NCBI GenBank assembly: GCA_038496675.1 | Contig: CM076663.1 | Location: 13,042,954 to 13,106,953, forward strand | DNA: 64,000 nucleotides | DNA from: Rachycentron canadum | Taxonomy: Eukaryota; Chordata; Actinopteri; Carangiformes; Rachycentridae | Direction: 5' to 3' | Part shown: positions 12,530 to 21,579 of the stretch, one piece after another | Numbering within the stretch: position 1 is the first letter of the stretch | How the letters are laid out: the number at the start of each line of letters is the position of its first letter | Notes under the pieces: generated by a model | Seen by the model: only the letters and a program-made list of their open reading frames with translations | Database searches by the model: none | Told to the model about the DNA's origin: nothing | Program-made: the position numbers and the translations under genes

Positions 12530-14452
12530 GGGCCTGCCCCTCCTTCCCCCTGCCCCACTCCCGGGGTAACCTAGGTAACCGTGTGTGGGGCCGTGGTCTT
12601 GAAAAGCTGCATGATGACTTCCGCCCTTACCTTTTTGCACTGGGCTCTACCACCCTCTCTTCGCCTAATTGCACTATTCCTCTCATCTGTCTATCTGATG
12701 TCATTCATTCATTTACTCTCTCCTTTGTGGCTGAAGCTTCCTCATTAAGATCTGCTGAGATTCCTTAAAATCTAATTAATTATTAAAATCTAACTGAATA
12801 GCAGATCAATAACCTTATAAAAATGCATAGTAATTAAATGTGCTTGGCTTAATCATACAATAAACAGGATGTGATATTTTTATGTTTAGCAAAATTAAGT
12901 TGCTCCTATTAAAAGCAGAACATCAGTTAAACAAGGACCATAAACAACAAGCAAACGAACAAGTTTATTATGAGACTGATAACAGAACGGCTCAGTGACC
13001 TTGAAATAAAAGCCCAGATATCTCTGTCGGCAGTCGCAGAAATCATTACACTTCCAATGTTGTTCAGAGATCTGAGTCCTGGGTTTTTACTGGAGGGTTC
13101 AGTAAACCCTCAACACACCTCAGTACGCCTCAACACATTACTCCTGGGTTGCACCTGGAGACAGATTACTTCTTTCTGACTGGTAGCTTGGAGCTGAGGA
13201 AAGATATGCAGGTCTTTGAATTATTTGAGGCACAGTTTGTCAATGTTACATCTACACTTGAATTGGGTGACTCCTGACCTTGTTCTGAACAGGCTAAATC
13301 TCACTATGAAATGATGACAAAAGGACCTGCCTATCAGTCTGTTTACCAGCTGTTTACTGGTGTTCTGTTACAGTGATAGATCAAATCAGAAGTGTGCATT
13401 TGTGTGCGGTTGGTTACGGGGTGCGGATGCATGCCTTGAAGAAAGCAGAAAAGTTGTTTGTGTGTGTGTGTCTTTAGACTTAGTGAGGAGAAATGCATTT
13501 AAAGTGCACATAATTGTGCTTTTGTTTGCCTTCCTTTATCTTCCCTTTGTGATCTTTCCTAGGCTTATGCTCTTAGACACTGTCCTCTCCTGGCTTTGGG
13601 ACACAACGTGCACTCCTCTGCCAAACCACTGACTGTTGACTCATGGGTGCTGCTGGTTTTCCTAACGTGTGCTGTTGAGATGTTGCCGTTTGCTGAGGTT
13701 ACAGTGTGAAGGCGCCATCTGCTGGACAGTGACATCCTCTGTCATCCAGCCAAACCTTCATTCAAAAAATACAGAATATATTCTTTTTAAACCATGTAAT
13801 GTTGATAATGATTTAAATTCTAAATATTAATTTGATTGGACCAGATTGGCTTGATGACAGATGAGATGATTTTAAATGTAAGTTTGTGTTTTTAATTTCA
13901 TTGTTTGTTTTGTCTCCGTCTGTCTATCTCACAGACGCAGTGGATCTGGGTTCCCCGGATGAGCTGATGGATATTTCGGAGGTGGATGAAGGGGTGTGGC
14001 CAGGTGGGGTGGGGCCTGACATGACCCCACCCACTATCACTATCAGCAACAGTGTCACCACGTTGAACCTGGGAGCCAAGGCCATGAAGAAGTGTCGGCT
14101 AGGTGGGCGCACCAGCAAGGACAAGGACAAGGAGGCAGGCCCTCTGACAACAGGCCGGGCTGCCAGTGAAAACACAGAGCTGTCTGTCAAGAGACTGACG
14201 CTCACCTCCAGCCAATCGGTGCCCAAGGCAGGAGCTCTCACCAGCCTGACACGCACTGCCAGCGCCGTCTTCTCCCGCTCCTTTGAGCAGGTGGCCAGCA
14301 GCAATGCCCCTCCCTCCAGCAACCATAATGCCTCCGAGGCTGGTCGCTACTCATGCAGCCTGCAGGAGGAAGGGCTGGGGTACTTGAGTCCTACGCCAAA
14401 CCACACGCAGCGCTCTCCCAGCATCAGCGTGCACCTTGGCTCTGACCTCTGA
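4417..14452 (+). CDS. hycc1: hyccin (FAM126A-like), long isoform, 10 coding exons
   Basis: Joined exons 4417-4467, 5761-5862, 6217-6396, 7132-7212, 7300-7415, 8209-8304, 9045-9161, 9308-9395, 10924-11086 and 13935-14452 give 1512 nt, or 503 residues plus stop, close to the roughly 520 residues of mammalian hyccin. Every junction is GT-AG and keeps frame. Family hallmarks seen: VVEEWLSEFK at the N-terminus, LLEPVCHQLFEFYRSGE, FTLQFLPEL, SGCIEALLLGIYNLE, KVLSFTVPSLSKPSVYHE, IGSMALTEGAL, FEVLTFLLLCYNAAL, and VEITPTSSRISRNAVTS before a Ser-rich tail containing DISEVDEG and SLQEE. Hyccin family members form the PI4KA-TTC7-FAM126 complex that makes PI4P at the plasma membrane; FAM126A loss causes hypomyelination in humans (family knowledge). 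The helical core is residues 1 to about 290 and the tail looks disordered. Sequence resembles FAM126A more than FAM126B, and the tomm7/il6 neighbourhood supports hycc1. Confidence 0.93.
4804..5040. mobile_element. dispersed repeat with GTTCCGATACC start
   Basis: The start AGAGTTGTTCCGATACCAAT, followed by a region on the theme of TTGGTGAGTATGCAAG, resembles a common teleost repeat with GTTCCGATACCGATACC ends. It lies within hycc1 intron 1 after the start-codon exon. The right edge is not defined. Confidence 0.5.
5761..5862 (+). CDS. hycc1: hycc1 coding exon 2
   Basis: 34 codons, phase 0 at both ends, acceptor TTTTTCAG and donor GTATGT. It encodes TLPDSAVSTYAASLKDKGAL and then VPALYKVIRENYSD, which matches the hyccin N-terminal helices. 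Confidence 0.93.
6217..6396 (+). CDS. hycc1: hycc1 coding exon 3
   Basis: 60 codons, phase 0 at both ends, acceptor ACCCAG and donor GTAGGG. It carries the most conserved hyccin block, LLEPVCHQLFEFYRSGE, then FTLQFLPELLW and SGCIEALLLGIYNL. Confidence 0.95.
6922..6945. repeat. (AC)n microsatellite
   Basis: Short pure AC run in hycc1 intron 3. Confidence 0.9.
7132..7212 (+). CDS. hycc1: hycc1 coding exon 4
   Basis: 27 codons, phase 0 at both ends, acceptor TTTTACAG and donor GTAAGG. It encodes EIVDKDGQSKVLSFTVPSLS and then KPSVYHE, nearly identical to mammalian hyccin here. Confidence 0.94.
7300..7415 (+). CDS. hycc1: hycc1 coding exon 5
   Basis: 116 nt, acceptor CCTCCAG and donor GTAAGA. 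It encodes PSAIGSMALTEGALANHGLS and then RVVYSGPHLQRETFTAQN plus two bases of the next Arg codon. Confidence 0.94.
7416..8208 (+). other. hycc1 intron 5, nothing recognised
   Basis: Several small ORFs without similarity. T-rich tracts precede the exon 6 acceptor. Confidence 0.6.
8209..8304 (+). CDS. hycc1: hycc1 coding exon 6
   Basis: 96 nt. The acceptor is GTTGAG with a weak pyrimidine tract, and the donor is GTAAAA. It encodes FEVLTFLLLCYNAALSYM and then TSTSLQSLCQLSS. The phase matches both neighbours, which fixes the unusual acceptor. Confidence 0.9.
9045..9161 (+). CDS. hycc1: hycc1 coding exon 7
   Basis: 117 nt, acceptor CCTCCAG and donor GTGAGT. It encodes VCICGYPRQQIRRYKGIST and continues to FLVQLITGIHYA, which is conserved hyccin core. 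Confidence 0.93.
9308..9395 (+). CDS. hycc1: hycc1 coding exon 8
   Basis: 88 nt, acceptor GTGTAG and donor GTGGGT. It encodes CNGEVELGSKALDDVLYR and then AQLELFPEALL. Mammalian hyccin has [22 protein letters not shown] at the same place. Confidence 0.93.
9396..10923 (+). other. hycc1 intron 8, nothing recognised
   Basis: Contains a TG microsatellite at about 9575-9596. No exon or recognisable mobile element seen. Confidence 0.6.
10924..11086 (+). CDS. hycc1: hycc1 coding exon 9 (shared splice hub)
   Basis: 163 nt, acceptor CCCTCAG and donor GTGAGA. It encodes VGNAIKSSLHGAALKS and then VEITPTSSRISRNAVTSLSI and RGHRWKRH, ending with one base of the next codon. Both downstream last exons, 12231 and 13935, complete that codon in frame. 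Confidence 0.94.
11087..12230 (+). other. hycc1 intron 9
   Basis: AT-rich with a T/G-rich stretch ahead of the alternative exon. No additional exon recognised. Confidence 0.6.
12231..12529 (+). CDS. hycc1: hycc1 alternative last coding exon (exon 10a)
   Basis: The acceptor is CTCCAG after a moderate pyrimidine stretch. It provides 99 codons in the frame set by exon 9, ending in TAA at 12527-12529. Predicted polypeptide is Ser/Gly/Asp rich with a basic C-terminal patch. A GTGAGT sits 11 nt into the exon, but splicing there would join out of frame to 13935, so a terminal exon is the better reading. GC content is clearly higher than the flanking introns. Confidence 0.62.
12530..13934 (+). other. 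3' region of the short hycc1 form, then intron
   Basis: After the TAA the sequence stays GC-rich for about 60 bases and then becomes AT-rich. AATAAA at 12859-12864 and another at 13005-13010 could end the short transcript. For the long form this whole stretch is intron. No further coding exon was seen. Confidence 0.5.
12859..12864 (+). terminator. hycc1: poly(A) signal, alternative short hycc1 form
   Basis: AATAAA about 330 bases after the TAA of the alternative last exon. It fits an alternative last exon transcript but is not proof of one. Confidence 0.4.
13935..14452 (+). CDS. hycc1: hycc1 last coding exon (long form)
   Basis: 518 nt from acceptor CTCACAG to TGA at 14450-14452. It contains the conserved hyccin tail motifs ELMDISEVDEG, ELSVKRLTLTSSQS, TASAVFSRSFEQV, YSCSLQEE and the final SPSISVHLGSDL. 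The tail is Ser/Thr rich and probably disordered. A Lys/Asp run (KDKDKE) matches the low-complexity stretch seen in mammalian tails. Confidence 0.94.
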
Positions 14453-14963
14453 ACCCTATGTGACTCTTGACTGCCTGAACCCTGGCCTCTGACCCTGTAC
14501 CTGTGACCTGGAACTCCAAGCCATGCCAACTGCAAAAGAACCACAAAGACATGAACAAACACTCCCATTGTTTCCTCTGCAACTCCATTTTAACATCTTT
14601 GATTCTGTGTGGTGTAAACCAGCCTGCTCTCCTGCTCCACTCCTCCAGCAGAACTCCTCAGGGCCTGATGGGGATACCACCTCCAGCTTCACTGTTTTTT
14701 TTTTTTTTTGTAGTGCACTGTTGCCATGATGAAGAGCCAGGGCACAGAGCAGCCTGTTGTACAATGGTGCACTTAAAACTCTCATTACTAAAAACTGTGT
14801 GGAAAAGTATTTGGAAAGTATTTTAATTGGAATTTGTTGCCCTGCATGGTTTTCCCATACATCCATCCTGAGCTTGCCCAGGTTTGTCAGGGGGCAGAAT
14901 TGAGTATGTGTGAGCATGCTTGAGTGTGTGTACTGTATATGTGTATGTACAATTGTTTTTTAG

Positions 14964-14969
14964 AATAAA
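14964..14969 (+). terminator. hycc1: poly(A) signal, proximal, hycc1
   Basis: A canonical AATAAA about 510 bases after the long-form stop codon. Confidence 0.55.
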
Positions 14970-16147
14970 GGCTGCTGATTGATACAGTGAACAAGGTATG
15001 ATTATCCTAGCTGAAACAAGTGTTTCTACTACTTTTTAAAAAAAAAAAAAAAAGATTCCTTCCCATTGCAATACAAATTTCTCTTATTCAGTGTTTTCCA
15101 TCTTTTGGGAAGATTACCCAAACTGATTACCCTTCTGGTAACACTTTTATAATCAGTTGCAGCTATGCTTCTTTAAAAAGTCAGCATTCTTCCCTTAAAA
15201 TATCAGGAAAAACAACCACAAAATAATCGAACCAGTGTGATAAGAATCTTTTTTTATGTTTACATTTGCACAGTATTGTAATCATGACAGAGAAGCAATA
15301 TTTGTGTCCTTCCCTCTCGCTCCTTTAGCACCTTCCTGAATTGCTGTGTATTTGATGGCAAAAATAAAAATCCCAATTTCTCACAAATAACAAGGATGTT
15401 TTTGATTTTTGGGGACACTTGGTTTGAGTGATTTGTTTAAGTATTGAATTTTGCACTTGAAGGACAAGTGAGCTGTGTTTTCAACTTCGATATTTTCGTA
15501 TTATGAACAAGAGAGGTTTGACTCTCCATTGTGGTGTTTTCCTGTGAGAAAGAGATGCTTTGTTGCTCTGTACAGATTCCCACAACTCTTGCGTCTTGCC
15601 ACAGATCCAAACATTTTAAAACCACATGGACTTACTGTCAACCTACATGCAGAAATCTAAAATAGACACAATACCTCCGAGTAAACCAAAACTGTAAATG
15701 AACCTATTCCTGTGCTTTCTGCAGTGAGACAACATTCGAGGCAACAAGGCATCTCCCCCCTCTTCAGATCCACCCACCATTCCAGCTGTTTGTAGTACTT
15801 TGGTGATGTGTTTCCTGTGCCCTCCCTGTTGTTCACATCATCATGTCACAAGACATGCTGATATTTTTCTTGTACCAAAAAATAAAAGACTCATCCCATT
15901 TGCTACATTTGGTTCTTAAATCATGCGTTCATTCTGCCCCACCTTCAAGCAGAAGTGTGTTCTGTTGTCCGTGTACTAGAGCTGTTGAGTGTCCTTAGCT
16001 TGATGGGTCAATAACAATCATTGTGTCTCTGTATGTAGGTTTACAGAATGTGAATGGGTAAGCTCTTGTTGTACATCATACTGTTGTACTAAAGTTGGTT
16101 TATATTGGCCTTTTATTTGTCTGAAAATAACTACTACAACGTCTGGG

Positions 16148-16153
16148 AATAAA
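16148..16153 (+). terminator. hycc1: poly(A) signal, distal, hycc1
   Basis: A canonical AATAAA followed within about 40 bases by a T/G-rich stretch (16180-16210), the usual arrangement for a strong cleavage site. This is the last of four candidates. Confidence 0.55.
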
Positions 16154-16175
16154 GTGTTTCTATATTTCACATTTT

Positions 16176-18180
16176 GGGTATATATTTTGTTTTTTTGTTT
16201 TTTTTTTCAAGAGCATATTTAAAATGTGTTAGAGGCTTAATTTAAGGTAAAGCTTAATTTGAAATGAAAGATTTCTGGTTTCTAGATTAGAAGTAAGATA
16301 TTTACATGCATTGTAGATACAAACAAACATGGTGCCTGTGGCAAACTGTTAATAGGGGCCTTATTGAACTTATGAATTACAGATGTTCCTCATGAAAATT
16401 TCTTTGCGGTGATTGCATTAACATTCTGTTTAGAAATCTAAGACACGTGAGCATAATGTATAATAATGCTAATATAATATATAATGAACTTCATGCAGAA
16501 GTTTTCAGAGGCCACACTCAAATAGAAGTAAAATGACTACATTTCAAATTTTATTGAAGAAAAAGTAAGTCGTTTTGGCACTGAAATTGTGGCAAAAATT
16601 TAAAAGGGCTTTTATAGCTTTTTATTGTACATTAATATTATCCCATCTCACAGTTTTCAGTTCCGTAAAATAGTTCAGGAAAGTTTTACCCTAAAGGTTC
16701 TCTGAAGGTTGTTTGCTCTAGGAACGTACAAGGGTTATTTTTTGTGAAACTTTCATGTTTGGTAAAATACCTAGTTTGGCGAACTACCCTAAAAATACAG
16801 ACTGATGTTCTGTGAATGGTTTCCAGAAGTTCCACATAAGTAACCTTTAATGAACGTTTCTGGATGAGACGTTTGTTGACCCTCCCAGAAAACTGTTTCT
16901 CATACGTAAACACCAACGGCACCGTTTTCAGATGTTTTATATGTCTTTCCACACACATGTAGGTGTTAGGGGAAGTGATAATATGGCAATGCATGGATCA
17001 AAATTAAAACCCAGGAAGCGCAAGTGTTCAGAAATCAGAATTAATCAGTGGACAGAAATATCAAGTTCACACAAGAAGATCTGATAAACACCAGCATGCC
17101 TTTCTTGGACTGTGCCGTACACGTTGAAGAAGACAGGAGCCTCCACATTGGGGTATAACAGGAAACCCACACACACACACCAATACCTACTCTTTGGTTC
17201 TCACCACCCACTGGAACACAAGCTAGGAGTTATCAGAACAACAACACAGAGCTGATAAGGTGCCAACAAGTGCCCAGGCCCAAGAAAAGGAACACCAACA
17301 CTTGAAGGACGCCCTCAATGCTTGTGGATACCCCAACTGGGCCTTGTAAAAGCAATGCATAAAGGACAAGGGACAGGTGGTTTGAAAGAGGAGTGAAGGA
17401 GGCCATCTATGTCCAAGTAGAGAGAACAGCTCTCAACAGAGGAGAAGGGCTTGAGCACCACCAAGGCTAAATACCAGGGTTTCCCCACCAGTCGGTGAGT
17501 CAGGACTGAAGAAGCCTCTCGGATGAAGGTGGAACATCTTCAAGAATCTACAACCAAGTCCAGTAGCCCGAGATTCAACTTACTCAGAGGACTATGACCT
17601 GGATGACAGAGAACCTTCATAGACTTATGGCAACACAGGCACAAAACAAAAACAGGGTTTAAATGGAAATGGCAATTAGCAAAATAAGATATAATAATAT
17701 ATAATCTTATATCAAAAATAGAAAAGAAGTGGCAGCACATGTGGTCGTGGAGATAAAAGGAAGACATCTGGGAAATGTGCAGAACAAAGTTGGAGAAATA
17801 AAGAGAAAAAACAGAAGAGAAGCATTTATATTTTTATGGTGAAGGTTAGGACACAAAGGGTAAAATGCAACTATGCAGCTGATGGGGAAAGTACAGGATG
17901 GTGTGAGGGGTGTCAAAAGATGGAAGCTGTGGAAATTTGTAAGTATTAGAAGACCAGAGAAAGTCTGAAACAACTGTAGAATCAGGGGAGTGCAAGAGAT
18001 AAGTATAGGGAAGTTACACCAAAATGTAAAAGACAGAAGGCAGTTAGTTAGTTTCATTTAAAAATAAGTTGGAATAATAAATATTATTTATTTTTTTTCT
18101 GTTTACAGCTACAGGTCCACACTTGGATGTATTTGTATACATAATAAATAAATAAATAAAATAAATAAACATAATATTTC
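16176..18180. other. hycc1-tomm7 intergenic spacer
   Basis: About 2 kb between the last hycc1 poly(A) candidate and the tomm7 leader. It holds a retroelement fragment at 17048-17625; otherwise AT-rich with no recognised gene. Confidence 0.6.
17048..17625 (+). mobile_element. Penelope-like retroelement fragment (reverse transcriptase/GIY-YIG remnant)
   Basis: Translated piecewise on the + strand the stretch reads FTQEDLINTSMPFLDCAVHV, then RKPTH after a stop where a Tyr is normal, and further on EAIYVQVERTALNRG near 17400-17460. The FLDC...YRKPTHT block is typical of the C-terminal end of Penelope-like reverse transcriptases, and AIYV..E...LNRG of the GIY-YIG endonuclease region that follows. 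The 3' part (GAAGAAGCCTCTCGGATGAA, ending GATGACAGAGAACCTTC) matches a 3' tail I recognise from many fish genomes. In-frame stops and frame shifts show it is dead, and the 5' part of the element is missing. Confidence 0.7.
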
Positions 18181-18183
18181 CAC

Positions 18184-18192
18184 AAGATGGCG
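18184..18192 (+). promoter_or_regulatory. tomm7: YY1-like element AAGATGGCG at tomm7 promoter
   Basis: AAGATGGCG is the core YY1 motif commonly found just downstream of transcription starts of housekeeping genes. Its position about 110 bp before the tomm7 ATG fits a TATA-less core promoter. The motif itself supplies the ATG of the upstream ORF. Confidence 0.6.
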
Positions 18193-18297
18193 ACCTCCGA
18201 CAGGACAGTTTGGTTTCCAGGTTCCGGGTTTCTGCTACGTCACTTCCTCCTCCTCCTCCTCCTCCTCGTCCTTGGCATCCTCGCCGTGCGGGATTAA
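18187..18297 (+). CDS. upstream ORF in tomm7 leader, 36 codons
   Basis: ATG at 18187 has A at -3 and G at +4, a stronger start context than tomm7 itself. The ORF is in the same frame as tomm7 and ends with TAA only 3 bases before the tomm7 ATG. The peptide starts MATSDRTVWFPG, then has seven Leu in a row (residues 21-27, encoded by CTC repeats) within a hydrophobic stretch and ends AVRD. Whether it is translated depends on the transcription start, which is unknown. Regulatory role is inference. Confidence 0.45.
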   Translation: MATSDRTVWFPGSGFLLRHFLLLLLLLVLGILAVRD

Positions 18298-18300
18298 CAC

Positions 18301-18403
18301 ATGGCTAAAATGAGCAAAGAGACCAAACAGCGGCTGCAGCAGCTTTTCCAATGCGGCCAGTTTGTCATCCGATGGGGGTTTATCCCGACTGTGCTGTACC
18401 TCG
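18301..18403 (+). CDS. tomm7: tomm7 coding exon 1
   Basis: ATG with C at -3 and G at +4, a weak start context. It encodes residues 1-34, MAKMSKETKQRLQQLF to TVLYL, plus the first base of the Gly codon. Donor GTCAGT at 18404. Confidence 0.95.
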
Positions 18404-19344
18404 GTCAGTATCCGGACATAAGCAGGGAGGGCGCCGTGTGCTGAGGTGACATGCCTCCCTGTGGTTAGCAAGTTAGCTTAGCTCATTAGCCTTCTTCTTC
18501 TAGTCCCCGCATCTATATGAACAACTGCGATATTTTTCTGTAAGGGGGTTCTCTTTGTTCTCCTTGTTGAGTCAGTCTAGTGAATACTAACTGGTGATTA
18601 GTTAAGATTTTCATGGAGATCTTTGTAATGATCCCTTCTATGTTGGATGGAGGACTGTGTTATTCAAAGTGTTAAACTGTTGTCATAGTCCTCCTGTGAG
18701 TCCCAGACAGACCTATGCACATGGATGGGGCCCTGAAATAGCATCTTGTGGTTTGGAGGAAAGATGGGGAAGTTAAAACCGTGGGATTGCCGATTGTTGG
18801 TGGCTCTTCTTTGACATCAGCATATTGGAAACACCAAAAACTGATGTAATACTTTCTCCCCACTCATTTGACTTTCTTTTGTCCTTTTTCTTTACACACT
18901 TCTCTTTTGGAGCACATTTACTAAATCTGTCAGATTTTATTTTTGTAATGAACATGCATTGCTTTTGTGTAAGCACCATCTAAATAACGCGGTGTATTTT
19001 AGGATGCCATAATATAAAAGTGAGAGTCAATTACAAATGACTAAATGCAAAGTATAGTGATTATTCAACTTGTTATTTGAATAAATATTAATCTATTTAA
19101 TAAGCAAATTCATTCATTTATCAAAAATTCCATTCTTTTGTTACTTTCAGCTTTTAAAATTTAAGGATTTGAACATTTCATTTACAGGACAGTAAACACT
19201 GATGCTGTTTTTTTGTCAGGCTTTGAAAAGATAGGCGATTGGCATTAGTCCTTATTCTATAGTTCACTCATGTCTTTCGTAAGAATGTGTTGTCTCATGC
19301 TTGACCCCATTTGTGTGGACTACTAGGGAAATGAATACAATTTC

Positions 19345-19393
<49 letters not shown>

Positions 19394-20519
19394 TGTATGT
19401 ATGTGTGTGTGTGTGTATGTGTGTGTGTGTGTGTGTGTGCGCGCGTGCGCTCAGGCGAGGTGTTGAGTCAGATGCGATTACACCTTACTCATCCTGCCCT
19501 TTTCCACAAAAACTGGATCTATAAAGTGGATGTTAGAGCACTCTAACGTAATCATGATGTGTAAATAAAAGTCGTTTTGTGTGGGCAATCTGAAATTGAA
19601 TGATGCATCAATGTGACTTGTAGTGAAAAATTACTTAGATTACTTACAGAGAAACTCCCAGTGGCAAGAAGTTACACAAAATTGTTAAGGAACATTTTTG
19701 CTATAACATTTTAAGTACATTGGCATATCACAGATTTATTTTAAAAGCTATTTCTACTTCAAGCAGTAGGCCACATTATATATATGTATATTTTATGTTA
19801 AGCCAATTGAGTTTCTACACTGCATTCCAACCATAACCCATAATACATATTTTTAGATGGACTAGATTCTTGTTTTTTACTGTGTGACATCGCTGGGTCT
19901 TTGTCTAATATGTGAAATAAACAGTTCTTCTTAATGGTTTTCATATACAGGTTTCAAACGTGGAGCAGATCCAGGAATGCCTGAACCCACAGTTCTAAGG
20001 TAAGAACAAACTGGTGTGGGATTTGTACTTCCTGTCAGATCATGTATTTGATTTTACAAGCAGCACAACTTGAGCTTGAATGTTACAAGCAGCTTTTGGG
20101 ACATAAAGAATCAACAACCAGAGTGTAAAAATCTGCTGAACGCAAACATATGTTGGCAAAAAGGCGGTGAAGGTCAGCTGTGTTCTTCGGGGCCAAGTGA
20201 ATTATCTCAGCCGAGAAACTGGGGTCCAGGTTTTTAATTAAACTCCAAAGACAATGGATGTAACATTGAAAAGGCCCAATAAATGTAGGTACAGGACAAA
20301 GATATAAAAGATGATGTAAGACACAAACAATCAATCAGTCAAAAAGTCAGACTTATTCTGTGAGATACAAGTTCAAAATTCAAACTGAAGAACTGGCATT
20401 TCCTCTAAAAATGTGCTGACCCAAAAAAAAAAGTCACAATTTAGTAACACTATTACTAACCTAATGCACAGGAGCTGAAAGAAAGAAAGAGAGTTGTTTT
20501 AGCATAAAACACACATACA

Positions 20520-20551
<32 letters not shown>

Positions 20552-21501
20552 GTTAACATTAGGATTCAGCTCAGCCAACAATGTAGAAATCAGCAGACAG
20601 CTCAGCAACCGCCTCACATGTCCTGTCTGAATCTACATGAGAAGCTGAAACAACTTTCTCAGTGTGATGTTATCTTCCTAAAGATGGTCATGTAGATGTT
20701 GTACTGCTTTGTGTAGTGTTGTGTGTGATGTTTGCACTGAGCCCAAGATGCAGCGAGTCCAGCTTCACACATGTTCTTATACTTAGTCAGAATAGCAAGA
20801 CATTAAAACAAACAGCTTTGGCTTTACATACAACCCTAACCTTATAACCAGTCAGTGAACAATGTTATGGAACCTTTTCAACACAGTTCTCACTCACAGA
20901 GAAGAGGCCTAACCCTTCAAATGCCATCTGATAACTTTATTTACAGCAACATTCATTTTAAAACACTGTAGAATAAACACAGTGATAAGACAAGACAGTC
21001 ATGGAAGAAAACAGTCTACAGTCTACTTAGTGATCTTTTGAGGTTATGAGAGTAATGACAGTTACCTGTCAGGAGCCAGGGCAAAACTCACATAATATTC
21101 TTATAGTGCCAGACATGTCACAGCTGATGAGACTGAAAGCTCAGTAAGCTACATGGTCTGTTGTGTAGTAATGACAGTGACATATAGTATAATAAGCTGT
21201 GGGGAAGAAGATGACTGCTATGTTGGGGTTGTCCCATTTGCTTTGTGTGGGCTCATTATTTTGTGGTTAGTATCTTAACTCATGTAGTCTATGTATGACT
21301 GTCCCCGAGACATGCAAATTGATCCAGTATCGATGACGCCAGTATTATCTCTGTACCTAAACACTGATTATACATCAACAAGCATTTTATTTGCATTTGT
21401 TAATGCTACCAAACAATTAAAAAGTACAGTTTTTATTAAAGAGGAGTCTTTGAAAAGCTTTTTTACAACCACACGCCAGGTGAGTCAAAAATAGGCTTAA
21501 G

Positions 21502-21579
<78 letters not shown>

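Larger units (their letters stand above)
14453..16175 (+). other. hycc1: hycc1 3' untranslated region (inferred extent)
   Basis: No coding potential is seen after the TGA. AATAAA signals occur at 14964-14969, 15363-15368, 15881-15886 and 16148-16153. The first would give a 3' UTR of about 0.5 kb and the last about 1.7 kb, so several mRNA lengths are possible. A T16-type tract lies near 14700. Confidence 0.6.

Noticed and set aside
13924..14322. A 132-residue - strand frame
   Set aside because: It is the shadow of the long hycc1 last exon, which is strongly supported on the + strand.
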